In this document: positions 30,612-42,290 of the stretch, in pieces
How the letters are laid out: every line of letters begins with the position of its first letter
Numbering within the stretch: the first letter of the stretch is position 1
Assembly (NCBI GenBank): GCA_024734495.1
Contig: JALMQS010000153.1
Coordinates: 6,845,294 to 6,909,293 of the forward strand
Length of the DNA stretch: 64,000 nt
DNA from: Forficula auricularia
Taxonomy: Eukaryota > Arthropoda > Insecta > Dermaptera > Forficulidae
Reading direction: 5' to 3'
Made by a program: the position numbers and the translations under genes
Notes under the pieces: model-generated
Databases searched by the model: none
What the model was told of the DNA's origin: nothing
The model's input: only the letters and a program-made list of their open reading frames with translations

Positions 30612-31202
30612 TTTTTCGTTTTTATTAAAAGGAATATTTTGAAGCTCTATATTACAACTCCTGGAGGCCTGGTCGATGTCATTCAATTTATTCACCATAT
30701 CATGCATTCGGTCCTTAAGTTCGCTATTCTCGCTTTGTAACACCAATGAAATTTCATCCTGTGCAGAAATTTTCTCCTCCAGGGCGATGAGCTTGTCCTC
30801 CCACGCGTTAATTCTATCAGACACTGCCCTCAACTCATTCCTTAGAGGCAACAAGAGTTCCTGGAAGTCATTTCTGCAACACTCCAACATGCTCGCAAAT
30901 TTGTTGTCAAAATAGTCCTTTACATTTTTATCCAACAAAGCCGACGAGGACGGACCGTCCCCAGAAACGCTCTGCTGCTGGTGAATCAAACGAACGGGTG
31001 TATTGGAGTTATTATCCCTCAAAATACGTGTACAGGCATCCGGACACCTCCATGCAGACTTGGATTTTGCACTCAGTTTAGAAAAGCCGCTCCTCGTCAT
31101 CCCAACGCATTCAAAATGGTAAACATTCTTGCAATCAACAGTTGAACATTTCACAGATTCACCTTCCTTCACCACCCTTTCACACGCCAGGCATAAACTC
31201 AT
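30612..31202 (-). pseudogene. LINE ORF1 with PHD finger, truncated
   Basis: From ATG at 31202: a PHD-type zinc finger at residues ~4-60 (C-x2-C, C-x4-C, H-x2-C, and a C-x3-C pair at the end), then a coiled-coil stretch around residues 95-185 (LEEKISAQDEISLVLQSENS), then SCNIELQNIPFNKNE. PHD plus coiled coil followed by an IE(I/L)QN(I/V)P motif is the layout of ORF1 in several CR1-group LINEs, where it probably acts as a nucleic-acid-binding, multimerising partner of ORF2. The frame is cut at about 30612 by the Penelope dimer; ORF2 is not found beyond the dimer and gap. Confidence 0.65.
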
Positions 31203-31520
31203 CTTGTCTGTCTAGGTTCTATTCTTCAATTTCACTCATATATATAAATAAATAAATTCACAGAATTATATAAATATTCCTCATTAGAGAGCTTATCTTG
31301 ACAAGTAAGAAATCAATGAACAAAATTCCAAAAGAAAAAAAGCACAAAACGAGCCCAGAGACACTGGCTAACACAATAATAGACACATCCACAAAAAAAC
31401 GGCTCCTCAACTCACAGGACAGCACAAAAATCACAAAAAAAGACGGAAAAAAACCCATCAAAACATCGAATCACTTGAGGAGCGATAAAACGTGCCTCCC
31501 TTCCACTAGATCCGATTAAC
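31203..31520 (-). other. Probable 5' leader of the PHD-ORF1 LINE
   Basis: More GC-rich than its surroundings up to about 31520, where AT-rich flank resumes, suggesting the LINE 5' end lies near there. On the opposite strand 31298-31519 is open (73 codons, lysine-rich, KKSMNKIPKEKKHKTSPETL); I do not recognise it. The second PHD-ORF1 element (47963-48343) also has an opposite-strand open stretch in the same place. Confidence 0.35.
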
Positions 31521-32297
31521 TATATATTTACTAATTGAATTATCTGAAACAATTCTATTTTAATTAATCCAATTTCAAGATGAGATTAATTTACAAATTA
31601 TATTTTCGAAATTTAATGGGAAATTGTTAAAAGGGGATATATGTCACATATATATTTGTTTGCAAAATAACTTAATCTTATGTTTTCTTTAATCTTTTGG
31701 TCAAACTGTCATACAATTTTTACTCAACTATTATATAATAATCAACAAACAATAGATAGGCTCTTCTTTTATACTATATATACTTAACCATTTCTAACAA
31801 TTTCATCGAAATTATTTGAAGAACAATTCCAATTTCGTCATCTGTATTGATTAATCTATCAACTGCAGTATCTGAAAAACTAAATTTTTTCAAGATATAA
31901 AGGGGAAAAGATTTAACTAATATAAAATTTCTATTTATTCTTAATTTTATCTAATATAGCTAATCAAATCTTTTATATATATATATGAAACTGTTAGTGA
32001 AGAAAGGATGTTCTCTTCAAAGATAATCCTAATACTATTTTATTTTATTAAATTAATATTAATCTATTTCTGGAGACACCCGCCATAATATAGAATGATC
32101 AGTTATAACTAAGGATGGATATGTTATGTTTTTTTATTTAAGATATACTTAGGTACATCATCTTGATGAATATTTTCATTTCCTGGTTTCTTTTAAAAAG
32201 AAAATTAAACTCATTTTATTCTTTGTTTTCATATTTATATCTTTAAATAGCTGCGCCTATACTATACCTATTTAAAAAATGAATAAAAAAACAAAAT

Positions 32298-32379
<82 letters not shown>

Positions 32380-32482
32380 AAATCCAATGTAATTATATTA
32401 AATTACCTATTAAAAAAAAAAAAATTGAATGAATGTACTCTTTTTTTCAAGTAGATTGTAGACAATGGTTCAATCACTTTTA
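31521..32482. other. AT-rich intergenic with long (TA)n
   Basis: A ~73-bp (TA)n run lies at 32302-32374. Nothing else recognised. Confidence 0.5.
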
Positions 32483-32545
32483 CCTAAAAAATCTTAAAGA
32501 TAAAATAGTAGATAAGAGATTAATATTAATTATTATATAATAATA

Positions 32546-32588
<43 letters not shown>

Positions 32589-32830
32589 AAAATATTACCA
32601 AATATAATTATAATTAATAAGGAGATAGAAGTCTGTCAGAGGGATTCACAGAAGCGAATGGAACTATGATTCTATTGTTTAATTGTTTTTACCTAAAAAA
32701 TCTTTAAGAAAAAATAGCAAATAAGAGATTAACATTAATTGTTATATAATAATATATAATAAAAATTACCAAAGATAATTTAAATTCATAAGGTGAGCGA
32801 TTTTTGACAGAAGGTGTCACGAGTGCGGGT
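32483..32830. repeat. Tandem duplication, ~209-bp unit
   Basis: CCTAAAAAATCTT starts at 32483 and 32692. Both are followed by AAATAG.A.ATAAGAGATTAA and a TATATAATAATATA run. The second copy is shorter. Confidence 0.6.
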
Positions 32831-32997
32831 GCAGAATCCAACTAATTTCATATTTTTTAAGAACGACTTTGAGTGTGTAGCTATCTTCAGTGGTGTGATC
32901 GAACGACTTTCCATTTAGCTAAGAAGAGCTACGAACAAGGCTGTTGTTATTATTAGTAGTAGGTTTTCAAGTCATAAAAGTGTAAAATTCGAGGGGT

Positions 32998-33036
32998 GTT
33001 GAATTTTAGAAAATCGTGTATTTCGCGCAAATGAAG
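32998..33036 (+). repeat. 39-bp direct repeat, left copy
   Basis: GTTGAATTTTAGAAAATCGT continuing to GCGCAAATGAAG is repeated at 33961-33999 with one mismatch. The two flank the RTE insertion but lie well outside its target duplication. Confidence 0.7.
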
Positions 33037-33106
33037 CCTTTGGTGGGATACTTGAAAGGAACGCTTAAATAACAAACAAACAAATATTATTTATTATTTA
33101 ATTGAA

Positions 33107-33724
33107 CCAAGAAAACCTAGAAGGAGTTAAGAGAATTCCGCTACCTAGAAAGTAAAATAACATGGGATGGGAGGAGCGAAAACGAAATTAAATCAAGAAT
33201 TGCCCAAGCAAAAATGGGGTTTAATTCAAAACAAAAACTACTATGCTCCTCCTCAATCAGCTTAGAAAACAGGAAGTTGCTATTGAAGACATATGTATGG
33301 AGCATAGCCATGTACGGGTGTGAAGCCTGGACAATTAGAAAAGCGGAGAGAAAGAGATTAGAGGCTTTCGAAATGTGGTGCTACAGAAGAATGATGAATA
33401 TCAAATGGATGGATAAAATTACAAATGAAGAAGGTCATGGAAGAATCGGAGAAAGAAGAACCTTGTGGAAGAGTCTGAAGAAGAGAAGAGGTCAGATGAT
33501 GGGGCACACACTGAAACATGGGGGACTCCTTAGGGATATCTTGGAGGGGAGGTGGGAAAGAAAAGGGGAAGACCCAGATTAGAGATATTTCAACCAAATA
33601 ATTGGGGATATGGGATGCCAGACATTTAGAGAGGTCAAACAGCTGGCGGGGGACAGAGTCGAGTGGAGACGGATTGTTGCATCAAACCAGTCTTAGGACT
33701 GTATACTCAATGATGATGATGATG
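33107..33724 (+). pseudogene. 5'-truncated RTE-clade LINE with 11-bp TSD
   Basis: Open from about 33124: EFRYLESKITWDGRSENEIK, TYVWSIAMYGCEAWTIRKAE, FEMWCYRRMMNIKW, GHTLKHGGLL. This is the characteristic C-terminal region of RTE-type LINE proteins, after the reverse transcriptase. An in-frame TAG at 33580-33582, with nearby frame slip, breaks it before RYFNQIIGDM...ASNQS (to about 33696). The 3' end is (GAT)n, typical of RTE. The flanks ATTTAATTGAA (33096-33106 and 33725-33735) are a perfect 11-bp target duplication. Confidence 0.8.
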
Positions 33725-34045
33725 ATTTAATTGAATATTAAATTTTTCCCGTTCTGTTCAGCTAAATTAAAAAACATCTATTTAGGCACATCCGCTTGAC
33801 ACCGATTTTATTTATTCAATTGTATCTGAAATTATACTTGTTAAAAATCACAAGGTGAAATGATAATTCAATAAAACATCAACATTTTACTAACATATTA
33901 TATTATATATAAATTGCCGTATGCGTTTGTTCGATTAGTATCCAGCTTACGCGTAGGATTGTTGAATCTTAGAAAATCGTGTATTTCGCGCAAATGAAGT
34001 TTTAGCCAGCAGTAGAGTTTGCCAAGTTGTGAGATCCCCATTTTT

Positions 34046-34380
34046 TTAAGCCTGCTTAAATCTAAATTTTCCCGAGGAAGCTATTTTTGCGCCATTGTTT
34101 AGTGAGGATTGAGCATTATGGAGGGTGCTATCGTCAGCGTAACAATGTATAGGATTGGAGGGTAAGTTTAAGAGGGTCATTAATATAGATAATAAAGAGT
34201 GTAGGAGAAATGACTGAGCCCTGAGGGACTCCAGCATTAGTATTGAAGGACGAGGATGATATTCCATCAACCTCGACTTTAATAGAGCTGTTTGAAAGAA
34301 TGCTCTCGAGCTCGGGGGAGAGCCCAAATTCTTAGTGACTTTTCGCAATAAGTCCACGATATGCTTTGCTTTTTTATAAT
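34046..34380 (-). pseudogene. LINE reverse transcriptase fragment
   Basis: Minus strand: FGLSPELESILSNSSIKVEV, then motif B NAGVPQGSVISPTLFIIYIND, and in another frame motif C HCYADDSTLHNAQS. A single-base frameshift separates motifs B and C. The YADD core and QGS..SP.LF motif mark a non-LTR reverse transcriptase, CR1/Jockey-group by pattern. Endonuclease and C-terminal parts are absent. Confidence 0.65.
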
Positions 34381-35050
34381 GAAATTATTTCTATGTTTTT
34401 ATAGTAGTTCGGGCGAACACCAAGAGCTTGATGGGGAGAGCAGCTGTGAACGAAGACCTGGAAGCCCGACTTAAAACAGCTTATGGTTTAATGGTGAGAG
34501 GAAGGCTATAGCTTAGGACAGGACAAAAGAAAATCATAGACAAGTTTAAAAGAAACTGCGTTTTTATTTTAAGGTCGGGTTTGAATATATACATTGAATA
34601 TAAATAATAGAAGAAAATAATAAAAATGTTAACTATTAGTTAGGCCAACTGTGAATGTGCTGGAAAACTCTAAAGATGCGACACTGATATAAAAATCAAT
34701 TTGTCAGTTATGTGACTCCGTCCACCAGTTGGTCAACCAGATACAAACTTTTACTGTATGTACGATTGAAAAGTTAGTTAGTTATTAATAAAGTTAAGTT
34801 TGTGTGATCTGAAGCAGAAGGTCTTGCTTGTTTGCTTCTTAATGAACAGCTAACAAGTGATTTATAAAATAATTAGAAAAGAATAAATTATTAATTAAGT
34901 ATTGTTGGGATCATGTGACCGATGTCAGAGAGATAGCAATTAAGAGTTAAACTTCACTTCAGCCAGAGGTAAGTCCACCATTAACTTAGGACCGCCGTGG
35001 CGTGTCCAACTAAGCTGATTATTTATGTCCATCGATTATAATAACAAGTT
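34381..35050. other. Intergenic, no gene recognised
   Basis: Moderately AT-rich with no coding motif. The direct repeat partner at 33961-33999 is just upstream. Confidence 0.4.
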
Positions 35051-36140
35051 GTTGTAGGGAAATATGGACAATAGCTTATACAAATAATTTTTATTTTTTG
35101 CCAACGTTTCGTTAAAGTAGTTCTTTCATAAATGCAAAAATTCAAAGAAGTCTTTGAAACTTGGAATATAAGTCATTAAAAGCATAATACACATACTGTT
35201 AAAATTTGAAGACGATTTACCACACCAAACATGAAATAATTGCAATTAAAAATGACATTTTTTACATAGGGTAGATAGGGAAAGGGTGGGGATATGATCA
35301 TTATTTTATTTTTTTCATTGAAAGACTTTTACCATCTTGATGAAAAACTAATATTTGTTAGAATAATATATTCGGAGTAACTTAAAAAAACAATAGAAAT
35401 TATTTACCACGTAGTTTTGATAAAAAACAAAAAAAACATATTTGGGCGATTATTTTTAGTGGAGGGGATATAAGTACAATGGCTTGGAAACGATCCGGCA
35501 AGTATGTGTGTATCCATATAGAGATTTCGTAGTGTGAGTGCTACAGTCACGTTAAAAAACATAACCTAAAATTTTAGTTCCGTTCATATTTATAGAGTGG
35601 TTACGAGGCTAAAACTTTTTGTGTGGATTGTCGCGAAAGAACCTCCTTAAATAAAATAACTAAAAGAGTAAATTGAAATTTGTTTTGTTCAATTTACTGT
35701 TTTAGTTATTTTTATTTTTTGTGTGAAGCTGGTGTTTTTCGTTTTTTCGTTTTGAGAAAAAATAAAATGATAAAACTGTATATATAGAAGAGAACAAAGA
35801 AAGATGTTTTGGGATTTAAATGGGAAAATATTTTCAATCTGTGTGATGACTGGCGTTATGTGTTTGCTAAGAATGAATATTAATAAAATGACAAATATCC
35901 AAAGAAGTTAATTTATTTGGTATGTAAAATGAGTTTTTTGTGTGTGTTTGATTTGTTTTTTATGCATTGAGGTGGTTTGAGATCAAAGTTTATTTTTGAT
36001 TTAAAAATTGTTATAACATTTACTAATTGAGGCCTTTCATTTTTAGAGCTCTGATGAAGTCAACAAAGTTGACGAAACGTTGGCAAAAAATAAAAATTAT
36101 TTGTAAAAGCTATTGTCCTTATTTCCCTACAACAACTTAT
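35051..36140. repeat. Penelope-like remnant with inverted ends
   Basis: 35051-35115 (GTTGTAGGGAAATATGGACA ... TTTGCCAACGTTTCG) is the inverted complement of 36072-36135. The right end includes the hammerhead-like motif at 36051-36077; the left end has a degraded version. The interior is AT-rich with no coding left. Confidence 0.5.
36051..36077 (+). ncRNA. Hammerhead-like motif, best core
   Basis: CTGATGA (36051-36057), A, stem GTCAAC-AAA-GTTGAC (6 bp), GAAA (36074-36077), then CGTTGGC. This is the canonical CUGAUGA...GAAA core with a perfect stem II; the single A between box and stem is the only irregularity in the core. Stems I and III need folding to judge. Context fits a Penelope terminal repeat. 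Confidence 0.5.
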
Positions 36141-38187
36141 TAAAAATGTTAACAATGGAGAGAAACAATACGATATTCTAGGGCTTATATACACAAATCG
36201 TCATACTCAGCATATGTAAATACGTAAGGCATGTTTACACGCTACAGTACAGTATCCTTGGCTAACAAATCACAATGAAAACTTCAATGTAAACTAAAGC
36301 ACAACTTCACAACTTGAATATCAACACTCTACTGCTGACATTCGATAAATACGCCCATAGCAACCCAGAGCAACCGGTGTACCAAGGCACGGAACGAAAA
36401 TGCATTGAACTCATCTGTATCTCTGTATTCAATAAAAATTGGACACATGTTATATGGCACCAACAAGTATTTACTATTCCTCCTGAAACAGCCTGTATAT
36501 ATATATATATATATATATTTTTATAAGTTATAGAGTTGAATCTGATGTGTTAACCCCTTGTAGGGTCACTACTTGGCTTGCTGACACAGCACGATATTTT
36601 ACTATAAAGCCCATTGAGCACCGCTCTCATCATCATTGCTCACAACTCGTGTGAGCCTTAGTCTTCCCCGAGTCCCCATTCAAATTGTCCCGGACGGTTT
36701 TTTCTAAAGTGTTTCCTTCTAGTAATAAAAATTAAAACTCATTTAACAGTCTTAACAATATAAATTGTAAAAGTGAAGCAAATAAATAAAATAAATTTAA
36801 AAAGAAAATTTCTTTTTATTTTTAAAAACCCCGATTTCAATACCGAAATCTTTACTTATATAGGTACTTAGCTAGTTTGATTACTAAAAGGCATTAGAAT
36901 GGCTTCTTAGAACGTGGGATGTTTTTTCTTTTTTTCTCTATTTCAGACACAGGTTCTCATCTTTATCCCTTATAAGTATAGAATATAGAAAATAGTTATT
37001 TTAAAAATTGTATAAAACTTTAATTAAAAGTAAAGTAGATTTAATTTTTATTTTAATTAAATAAATTCAATTCATATTTTTTCATTTTAAATTCACAGAT
37101 TATTTTATTTTCTTCAATTTATAGTACCTATATCTAAATCAAATTTTAAATTAATTTACACATTATTAAAGAAATTGAAGGATAAATTTTTATTAAAATC
37201 ACACATAATTAATTATAACTATTTTTTGAACACAACAATAAATAATATAACTACGACGTTTCGAGCTACATATCTATAAAAGAAATTAGTATTTTTTTTT
37301 CATTAGTTAAATTAGTTAGAATAGGATTTTCAGTGACCCTCGATTACCAAACGCATGCCCATGCAACCATGCCTGCACCTTCTAAGACAGGAAGGAAGGA
37401 AGGAAGGATGGCTGTCCTGAGTAAAATGGATGATGCTGATGACGGGTGGTTATATTATAGGTTGGTGTAAGTAAACCTCGATCTCATGTCTTCTCGGGTC
37501 GTGTTATTGATGTCTTTCTCTCTCCTCATTTAGGCAATCACTGTCCATTCATCCATTTTACCCTGACCACCGAGGGACATCGCAGTCTCCGCTTTTTGAT
37601 TATCCAAATGATAATCAAAAAGGCCTGAAAAGGATTTGCACTGTTTAGAAATTAGGAATGAATAGAATAGAAAGGTGTGTGGATTGTCTAATCGATGTTT
37701 AGTAATGTATATGTCCATTAGGTATAGATAAACTACTGACACTAATACCTACTAGGGAAGGGATTTCTCTCTATCTTTCTTTCTTTCTCTTTGGTACGTA
37801 GTGTGTCTCTGTGTTTTATTTTCACGTACCATAGACATCATACATTTATTAAAAATTAGGATAAACAACCTGAAACATGGCTTTAGTAGTTAGGATCAGT
37901 TTATAATACTGATAATCCGGGAATATAATATATCTCCTCCTAGGTGAGGAATTAGATGATAGGGGGCAATTTTAGAATTTAAAAAAAATATATAAAAATA
38001 TTTAATTATATATAATGATATTTTGTCGGGGGCTGAAATGTCGCGGTACCGTGAGATTTGGCGTTTGAAGAGAATAATTAATTAATCGACATGAATTTAA
38101 TGCTGCACAAAAATTTATATCGGCTTACTTTTCATCGAAAGAATCAAAATGTGAATTGTCTATTTTAGACAATCATATTTTATTTAT
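36141..38187. other. Intergenic, no gene recognised
   Basis: Contains (TA)n at about 36497-36520 and (GAAG)n at 37389-37408. ACGACGTTTCGAGCTACATA at 37252-37271 resembles the GAAAC side of the Penelope-type hairpins but has no partner box. Short frames at 36314-36526 and 37530-37742 lack motifs. Confidence 0.4.
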
Positions 38188-39260
38188 TGAAGGAGACAAT
38201 AAACGAGTGTGTCTTCTGCTGGAATTATAAATTTTATTTCGAAACTATAGTCTCGTTATAAATAAAATGTATAATTCCAGCAGAAGACACACTCTTTTAT
38301 TGTTGTTTTGAAAGTATCGCTCCTTTTTGTTATGAGGGTTGTAAGGCCTCAATGAAGCTGTTTTTTACTTTATAATAAAAGAAATGTTTCGATAGGGGCT
38401 ATTGTGATTATCTAGTTAATTAATGCTATACATATATGATATCCTGTAAAAGAACAAAAAAATGGAGGTAAGACAAGGTTAGTTCTCTTCAAAAGTGTAT
38501 GAAATAAAAAGGTAAAACAATTTAACGTTTATATAAAATTTATTCAGTAATCAACAAAGGGGAAGGTTTGGATATTGTGGAGTGTGGTGGGGATGGATCA
38601 AGAAGAGTGTTTAGGAAAGGTACAGGCCATTTGGAGCCTGGGTCCCGTTCCGTGATGCCTTGCACAAAATTGAATGCGCCGTGTGTAGGGCCTGCGGGCG
38701 CTGCTCAAGATATTGAGCGCCAAAATGCCCTTTCTGTATTTGTCCAGAAAGAAAAGGGTTGGTTTCTTGCCGCTTATTAGTGCAAAGGAGCGATATAGGT
38801 TTTGTTGGTCACCAAGCGAGCGGGCGCCAAAAAACATAATTTTGCTAAGCACGGCTTAGCGATATTGAAGAAAAACCTTGGGTGGTTTCTGGACCTACTA
38901 GTGAAGAACCTTCCAGGATGAAAGAGAAAAATAATTAAAGAAATGAACACGTATAGGATATGAATTTTAGCTATCAGAATATTCTTACCTTTCAGGCCCA
39001 TACAACTAGCGAATAACACACATAGAGTAATTTTAAGAGATGTTTACCCTGTGGTAGTTGTATGAATAAGAACGAGTGGGAGCATAAGCCAGGGCCTCGA
39101 GAGCAAAAAGGCGGTGGGGAGTGAAGTTTCAAATGCCGACAATAGAGGTCCGAGTGCGATGATGAAATTACTGATTTGACCAGTGAAAAATTGTGGCAAT
39201 TTTGAACAATTGTCTCCTTCAATATATAAAAATTCTGCTACCCTCGGCACAAAAATCTTT
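38188..39260 (+). repeat. Fold-back family copy, split by an insertion
   Basis: Hairpin GAAGGAGACAATAAACGAGT ... ACACACTCTTTTATTGT (38188-38303), then after the insert CTCCTTCAATATATAAAAAT and CTGCTACCCTCGGCAC (39214-39260). Compared with the 5515-5674 copy, the sequence is continuous once 38304-39213 is removed. Confidence 0.65.
38304..39208. mobile_element. Probable solo LTR, 905 bp
   Basis: It starts TGTTTTGAAAGTATCG and ends ATTTTGAACA (TGTT...AACA). It is flanked by 5-bp duplications ATTGT (38299-38303 and 39209-39213) inside a fold-back element whose uninterrupted copy lies at 5515-5674. TG...CA ends with a 5-bp duplication are the mark of LTR elements. The body is not recognised; short frames (for example 38598-38852 minus) show no motif. 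A CTGAAAGGTAAGA splice-donor-like string is on the minus strand near 38988-39000. Orientation uncertain. Confidence 0.55.
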
Positions 39261-40000
39261 CAATTTGACATATTTTATTTATTTAAACTTACTATCAAAA
39301 TCTTTATAATTTTGTTTTTATATAGTCTCACACTTACCTTAGAAAAAGACTTTTTCTATCGAGACTATTCAAGTAGACATACCCTATAAACAATTTTGTT
39401 GTTGATGATGCTATATTGCCGTTTTTGTAAGTAAAGTTATAAGTAAATCTATAAGTCCAACAAATAAACAATTTCGTTGTTGTTCGTGTTGATGTTGTTG
39501 GTGGTATTGTTGTTGATATTAATACTTTTGTGTTTAGAATAATGATCTGAGAGTTTCTGATTGAATTACCCAGTGGAAATACTATAGAAATAGTTATTCA
39601 CTGTATTTTTAATAAAAACCGAAATCATTATCTTTCCTACCTGGATTTGGTTTTTTTCTTAGGGATCCGACAAGCGTTTTTTCTGAGTATTTCGAATTAT
39701 CTCACTCCCCTTGAATTATATACCTATATATCTTAACTAACCTAGTTTATATTTATCTATTTATCTATCCAGAAAATACACAACATTCAATATGTCGTGT
39801 TCTATAGAGTTGACAAGTCAACTGTTCATAGGACCGGATTGAAATTAATCATCATTTAATTTTACAAACAATTACAATAAATAAAATATGGTGAACACTC
39901 CTAACCATTAGTTCACATTCAACATTTACATACATATCACAGGGTGAATCACAGAGATAACCAATTTTGAATTCATTACTTTCTTGTTACACGACAGATA
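39261..40000. other. Intergenic, no gene recognised
   Basis: AT-rich with no features found. Confidence 0.4.
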
Positions 40001-40369
40001 TTTTAGATCAGTGGTTCCCAACCTTTTGTGGCCCATCGCCCCTTTCTGGAGGTTGACTAACACCTATCGCCCCCTTTTCATTTTCATTGTATGCCTAATT
40101 TTAATTTGAAGTAAAGTGTAAATAATAAAGCAGTTGTGTTATTTTAAACAATTTTATTACCGTATATAAAAAACAAAAACAAAGCAGTTTTATCCGGTCA
40201 CTCTTAAATAAAATAGAAAAAAAATTAAAATGGACATTTTTTACAGATTTTTTTGAAAACAAAGAAGTGAAATAATTATTGTAACTAAGATCATTGACGT
40301 ACATTTAAAAAACAGGAGTACATGTTTTCATTTTTAAATTGGATCTGGAAAAATTAAGAAAGTTGACAG

Positions 40370-41541
40370 TTAAAATTTGAAAAAATAAATGAAAGTTTGA
40401 AAAGTGAGATACGCAAGTTCCAACTTGCGATACTTCAAATTCTCACTTAAAAGAAGACCAGACTTGTCGAGAAACTCAGTAATCGTGTCAAATAATTCGA
40501 AGAAACGGCGCAAACAGTTTCCTTTGGAAATCCACCTCACTGCTGTATGTAGAAGCAAGCGTTCGAATTCCTCATCATTTTCATGGCAAAGTTTTTGGAA
40601 CAGACGGTCATTGAAGGAATTAGCTTTGATCTTATTGACACCAGTAATAACCAGTTGTAGGGTTTCATACAGGACACCACCCAATTTTTTCGCAGCTAAG
40701 TGTTGACGATGAATCACACAGTGAATAGTGATGACCTCTGGCACTTGTTTCTTAAGGTGGGCTAGAAACCCAGCATGACGACCTGACATGGCAGAAGCAC
40801 CGTCTGTTTCGCAAGCGCTCACGTTTGTTAGGGAAATCTCTTTTTCCTCAAAATAATCTTGCACCACTTTAAAAATCGACGATCCCTTCGTATCAGTGAT
40901 CAAAGTTTTAGCAAACAACATTTCATCGGTAATTTCCTTTTGTTCATTGATAAACCTCACATAAGCTAATAAAATTGATTTGTTATCAATCACAGATGAT
41001 TCATCAATCTGCAATGCAAATTTATTTTTTTCAACAAATTCGTGAGTTTGGATTCAACGTCCGTGGCCATTTCGTCAATTCGCCTGGAAACAGTATTGGT
41101 GCTCAAAGGAATCGATTGACTTATCTTATTACTAGGGCCCTCGCCTACCATGATTTCAACAATTTTTTTGATAGCCGGTAAAACAAGAGTTTCGCCAATT
41201 GTGTGAGGTTTACCACATTTAGCGATCAATAAAGACACCTCGTAAGAAGCAAGAAAACCTTTGTCAAGATCGATTGTTCGTTTTTTAAATAATTCACTCA
41301 CATTAGGACGTTTAGCAGCTTTAGCTTTGAGGTGTTGAAAATAACTAAGTTCTTTACTCTCTTTATCACTGTGTACTCTTGATAAATGATCTTTCATTCG
41401 CGAAGGCTTCATGGCTTCATTACTAGTAAATGTTTTATCGCACAAAAGACAATGTGGAAACTGCACATTTTGCGGTGACGCGATAAAACCGAATTTTAAA
41501 TATTCAGCTGAGTATTGACGACACTTCTTCTTTGAATCCAT
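40370..41541 (-). pseudogene. hAT transposase, ZBED5/SCAND3-like, frameshifted and truncated
   Basis: ATG at 41541. A BED-type zinc finger near residues 31-57 (C31-x2-C34, H52-x4-H57; DNA binding) is followed by conserved domesticated-ZBED-like blocks: HTIGETLVLPAIKKIVEIMV, LSTNTVSRRIDEMATDVESK. After about 41020 the reading moves to a second frame: DESSVIDNKSILLAYVRFIN, TLITDTKGSSIFKVV, ETDGASAMSGRHAGFLAHLK, VITIHCVIHRQHLAAK. These cover the first part of the RNase-H-like catalytic fold. One base appears lost at the join. The frame ends at 40370, about 400 residues in all, versus roughly 600 in the family; the C-terminal hAT dimerisation region is missing. It cannot make an active transposase. 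Confidence 0.85.
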
Positions 41542-42164
41542 AGTGCATGAACTTCTACTGACTTAAAAGCTGACTTGCTTGTGTCTTGAAAATTGATGGA
41601 CTTTTTGAGTGGAAATTCCCCAAAACCTTCTTATTGGTTGGATCCTTAATTATGGGGCGTTCAAAATATTAAAACTTGCCTATTTTCTAGAAATTACTCT
41701 CTTGGAAATTCCACGCAGAGTCGAAATTTAGAAAAACCCCAATCAATGAATTTATTATTGACATCTGGTGTTTCCTTCAGTTAAAAAGCCTTCCGACAGG
41801 ACTTAATCTCTTGACCCAAAATATGACAAACATAAATTAAATTTATTGAGGTTCAAAAAGTGGGAATTGTAAAGTCCCACCATCCTATTATCAAATAAGG
41901 CACATTCCAGCATCAAAGGACATGCCGCCAGCTACTCCGAAATATTACTATTAAAAACAATCATATTATTATCAAGAAAAAAATACTCTAAATGCCGCTT
42001 TCACAACAGTATGTTTCTTTGTAATTTATTAGAAATTTAAATATTTTTTCTAAAAAATATTAATATAACATATTATTTATATTTGTGAATGAAACTTAAA
42101 TTTAACAACTCGCAAGAGAAGTGATTTCATTTCTTTGCACGTGAGGGTATTTTTAATTTTTCCC

Positions 42165-42290
42165 CCTTTGAATACTCATCGCCCCCAATCGCCCCCTACT
42201 CAAGTATCGCCCCCCAATCGCCCCCTACTCAAGTATCACCCCCCAATCGCCCCTTACTCAATTATCGGCCCCTGATAACCCAAATCGCCC
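42165..42290. repeat. Subterminal 29-bp repeats of the hAT element
   Basis: CGCCCCCTACTCAAGTAT-type units start at 42190, 42219 and 42248 (29-bp period), with further CAATCGCCCC half-units on both sides. CGCCCC motifs also occur at the opposite end (about 40048-40075). Such repeated subterminal motifs are usual transposase binding sites in hAT elements; that role is inferred. Confidence 0.65.

Noticed and set aside
38598..39222. Several minus-strand frames with a splice-donor-like GGTAAGA, possible host exons
   Set aside because: All fall inside the 905-bp insert with LTR-like ends and no frame has a recognisable domain; expression data would be needed.
40404..41181. Plus-strand frames opposite the transposase
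   Set aside because: Antisense shadows of the hAT transposase, without independent motifs.
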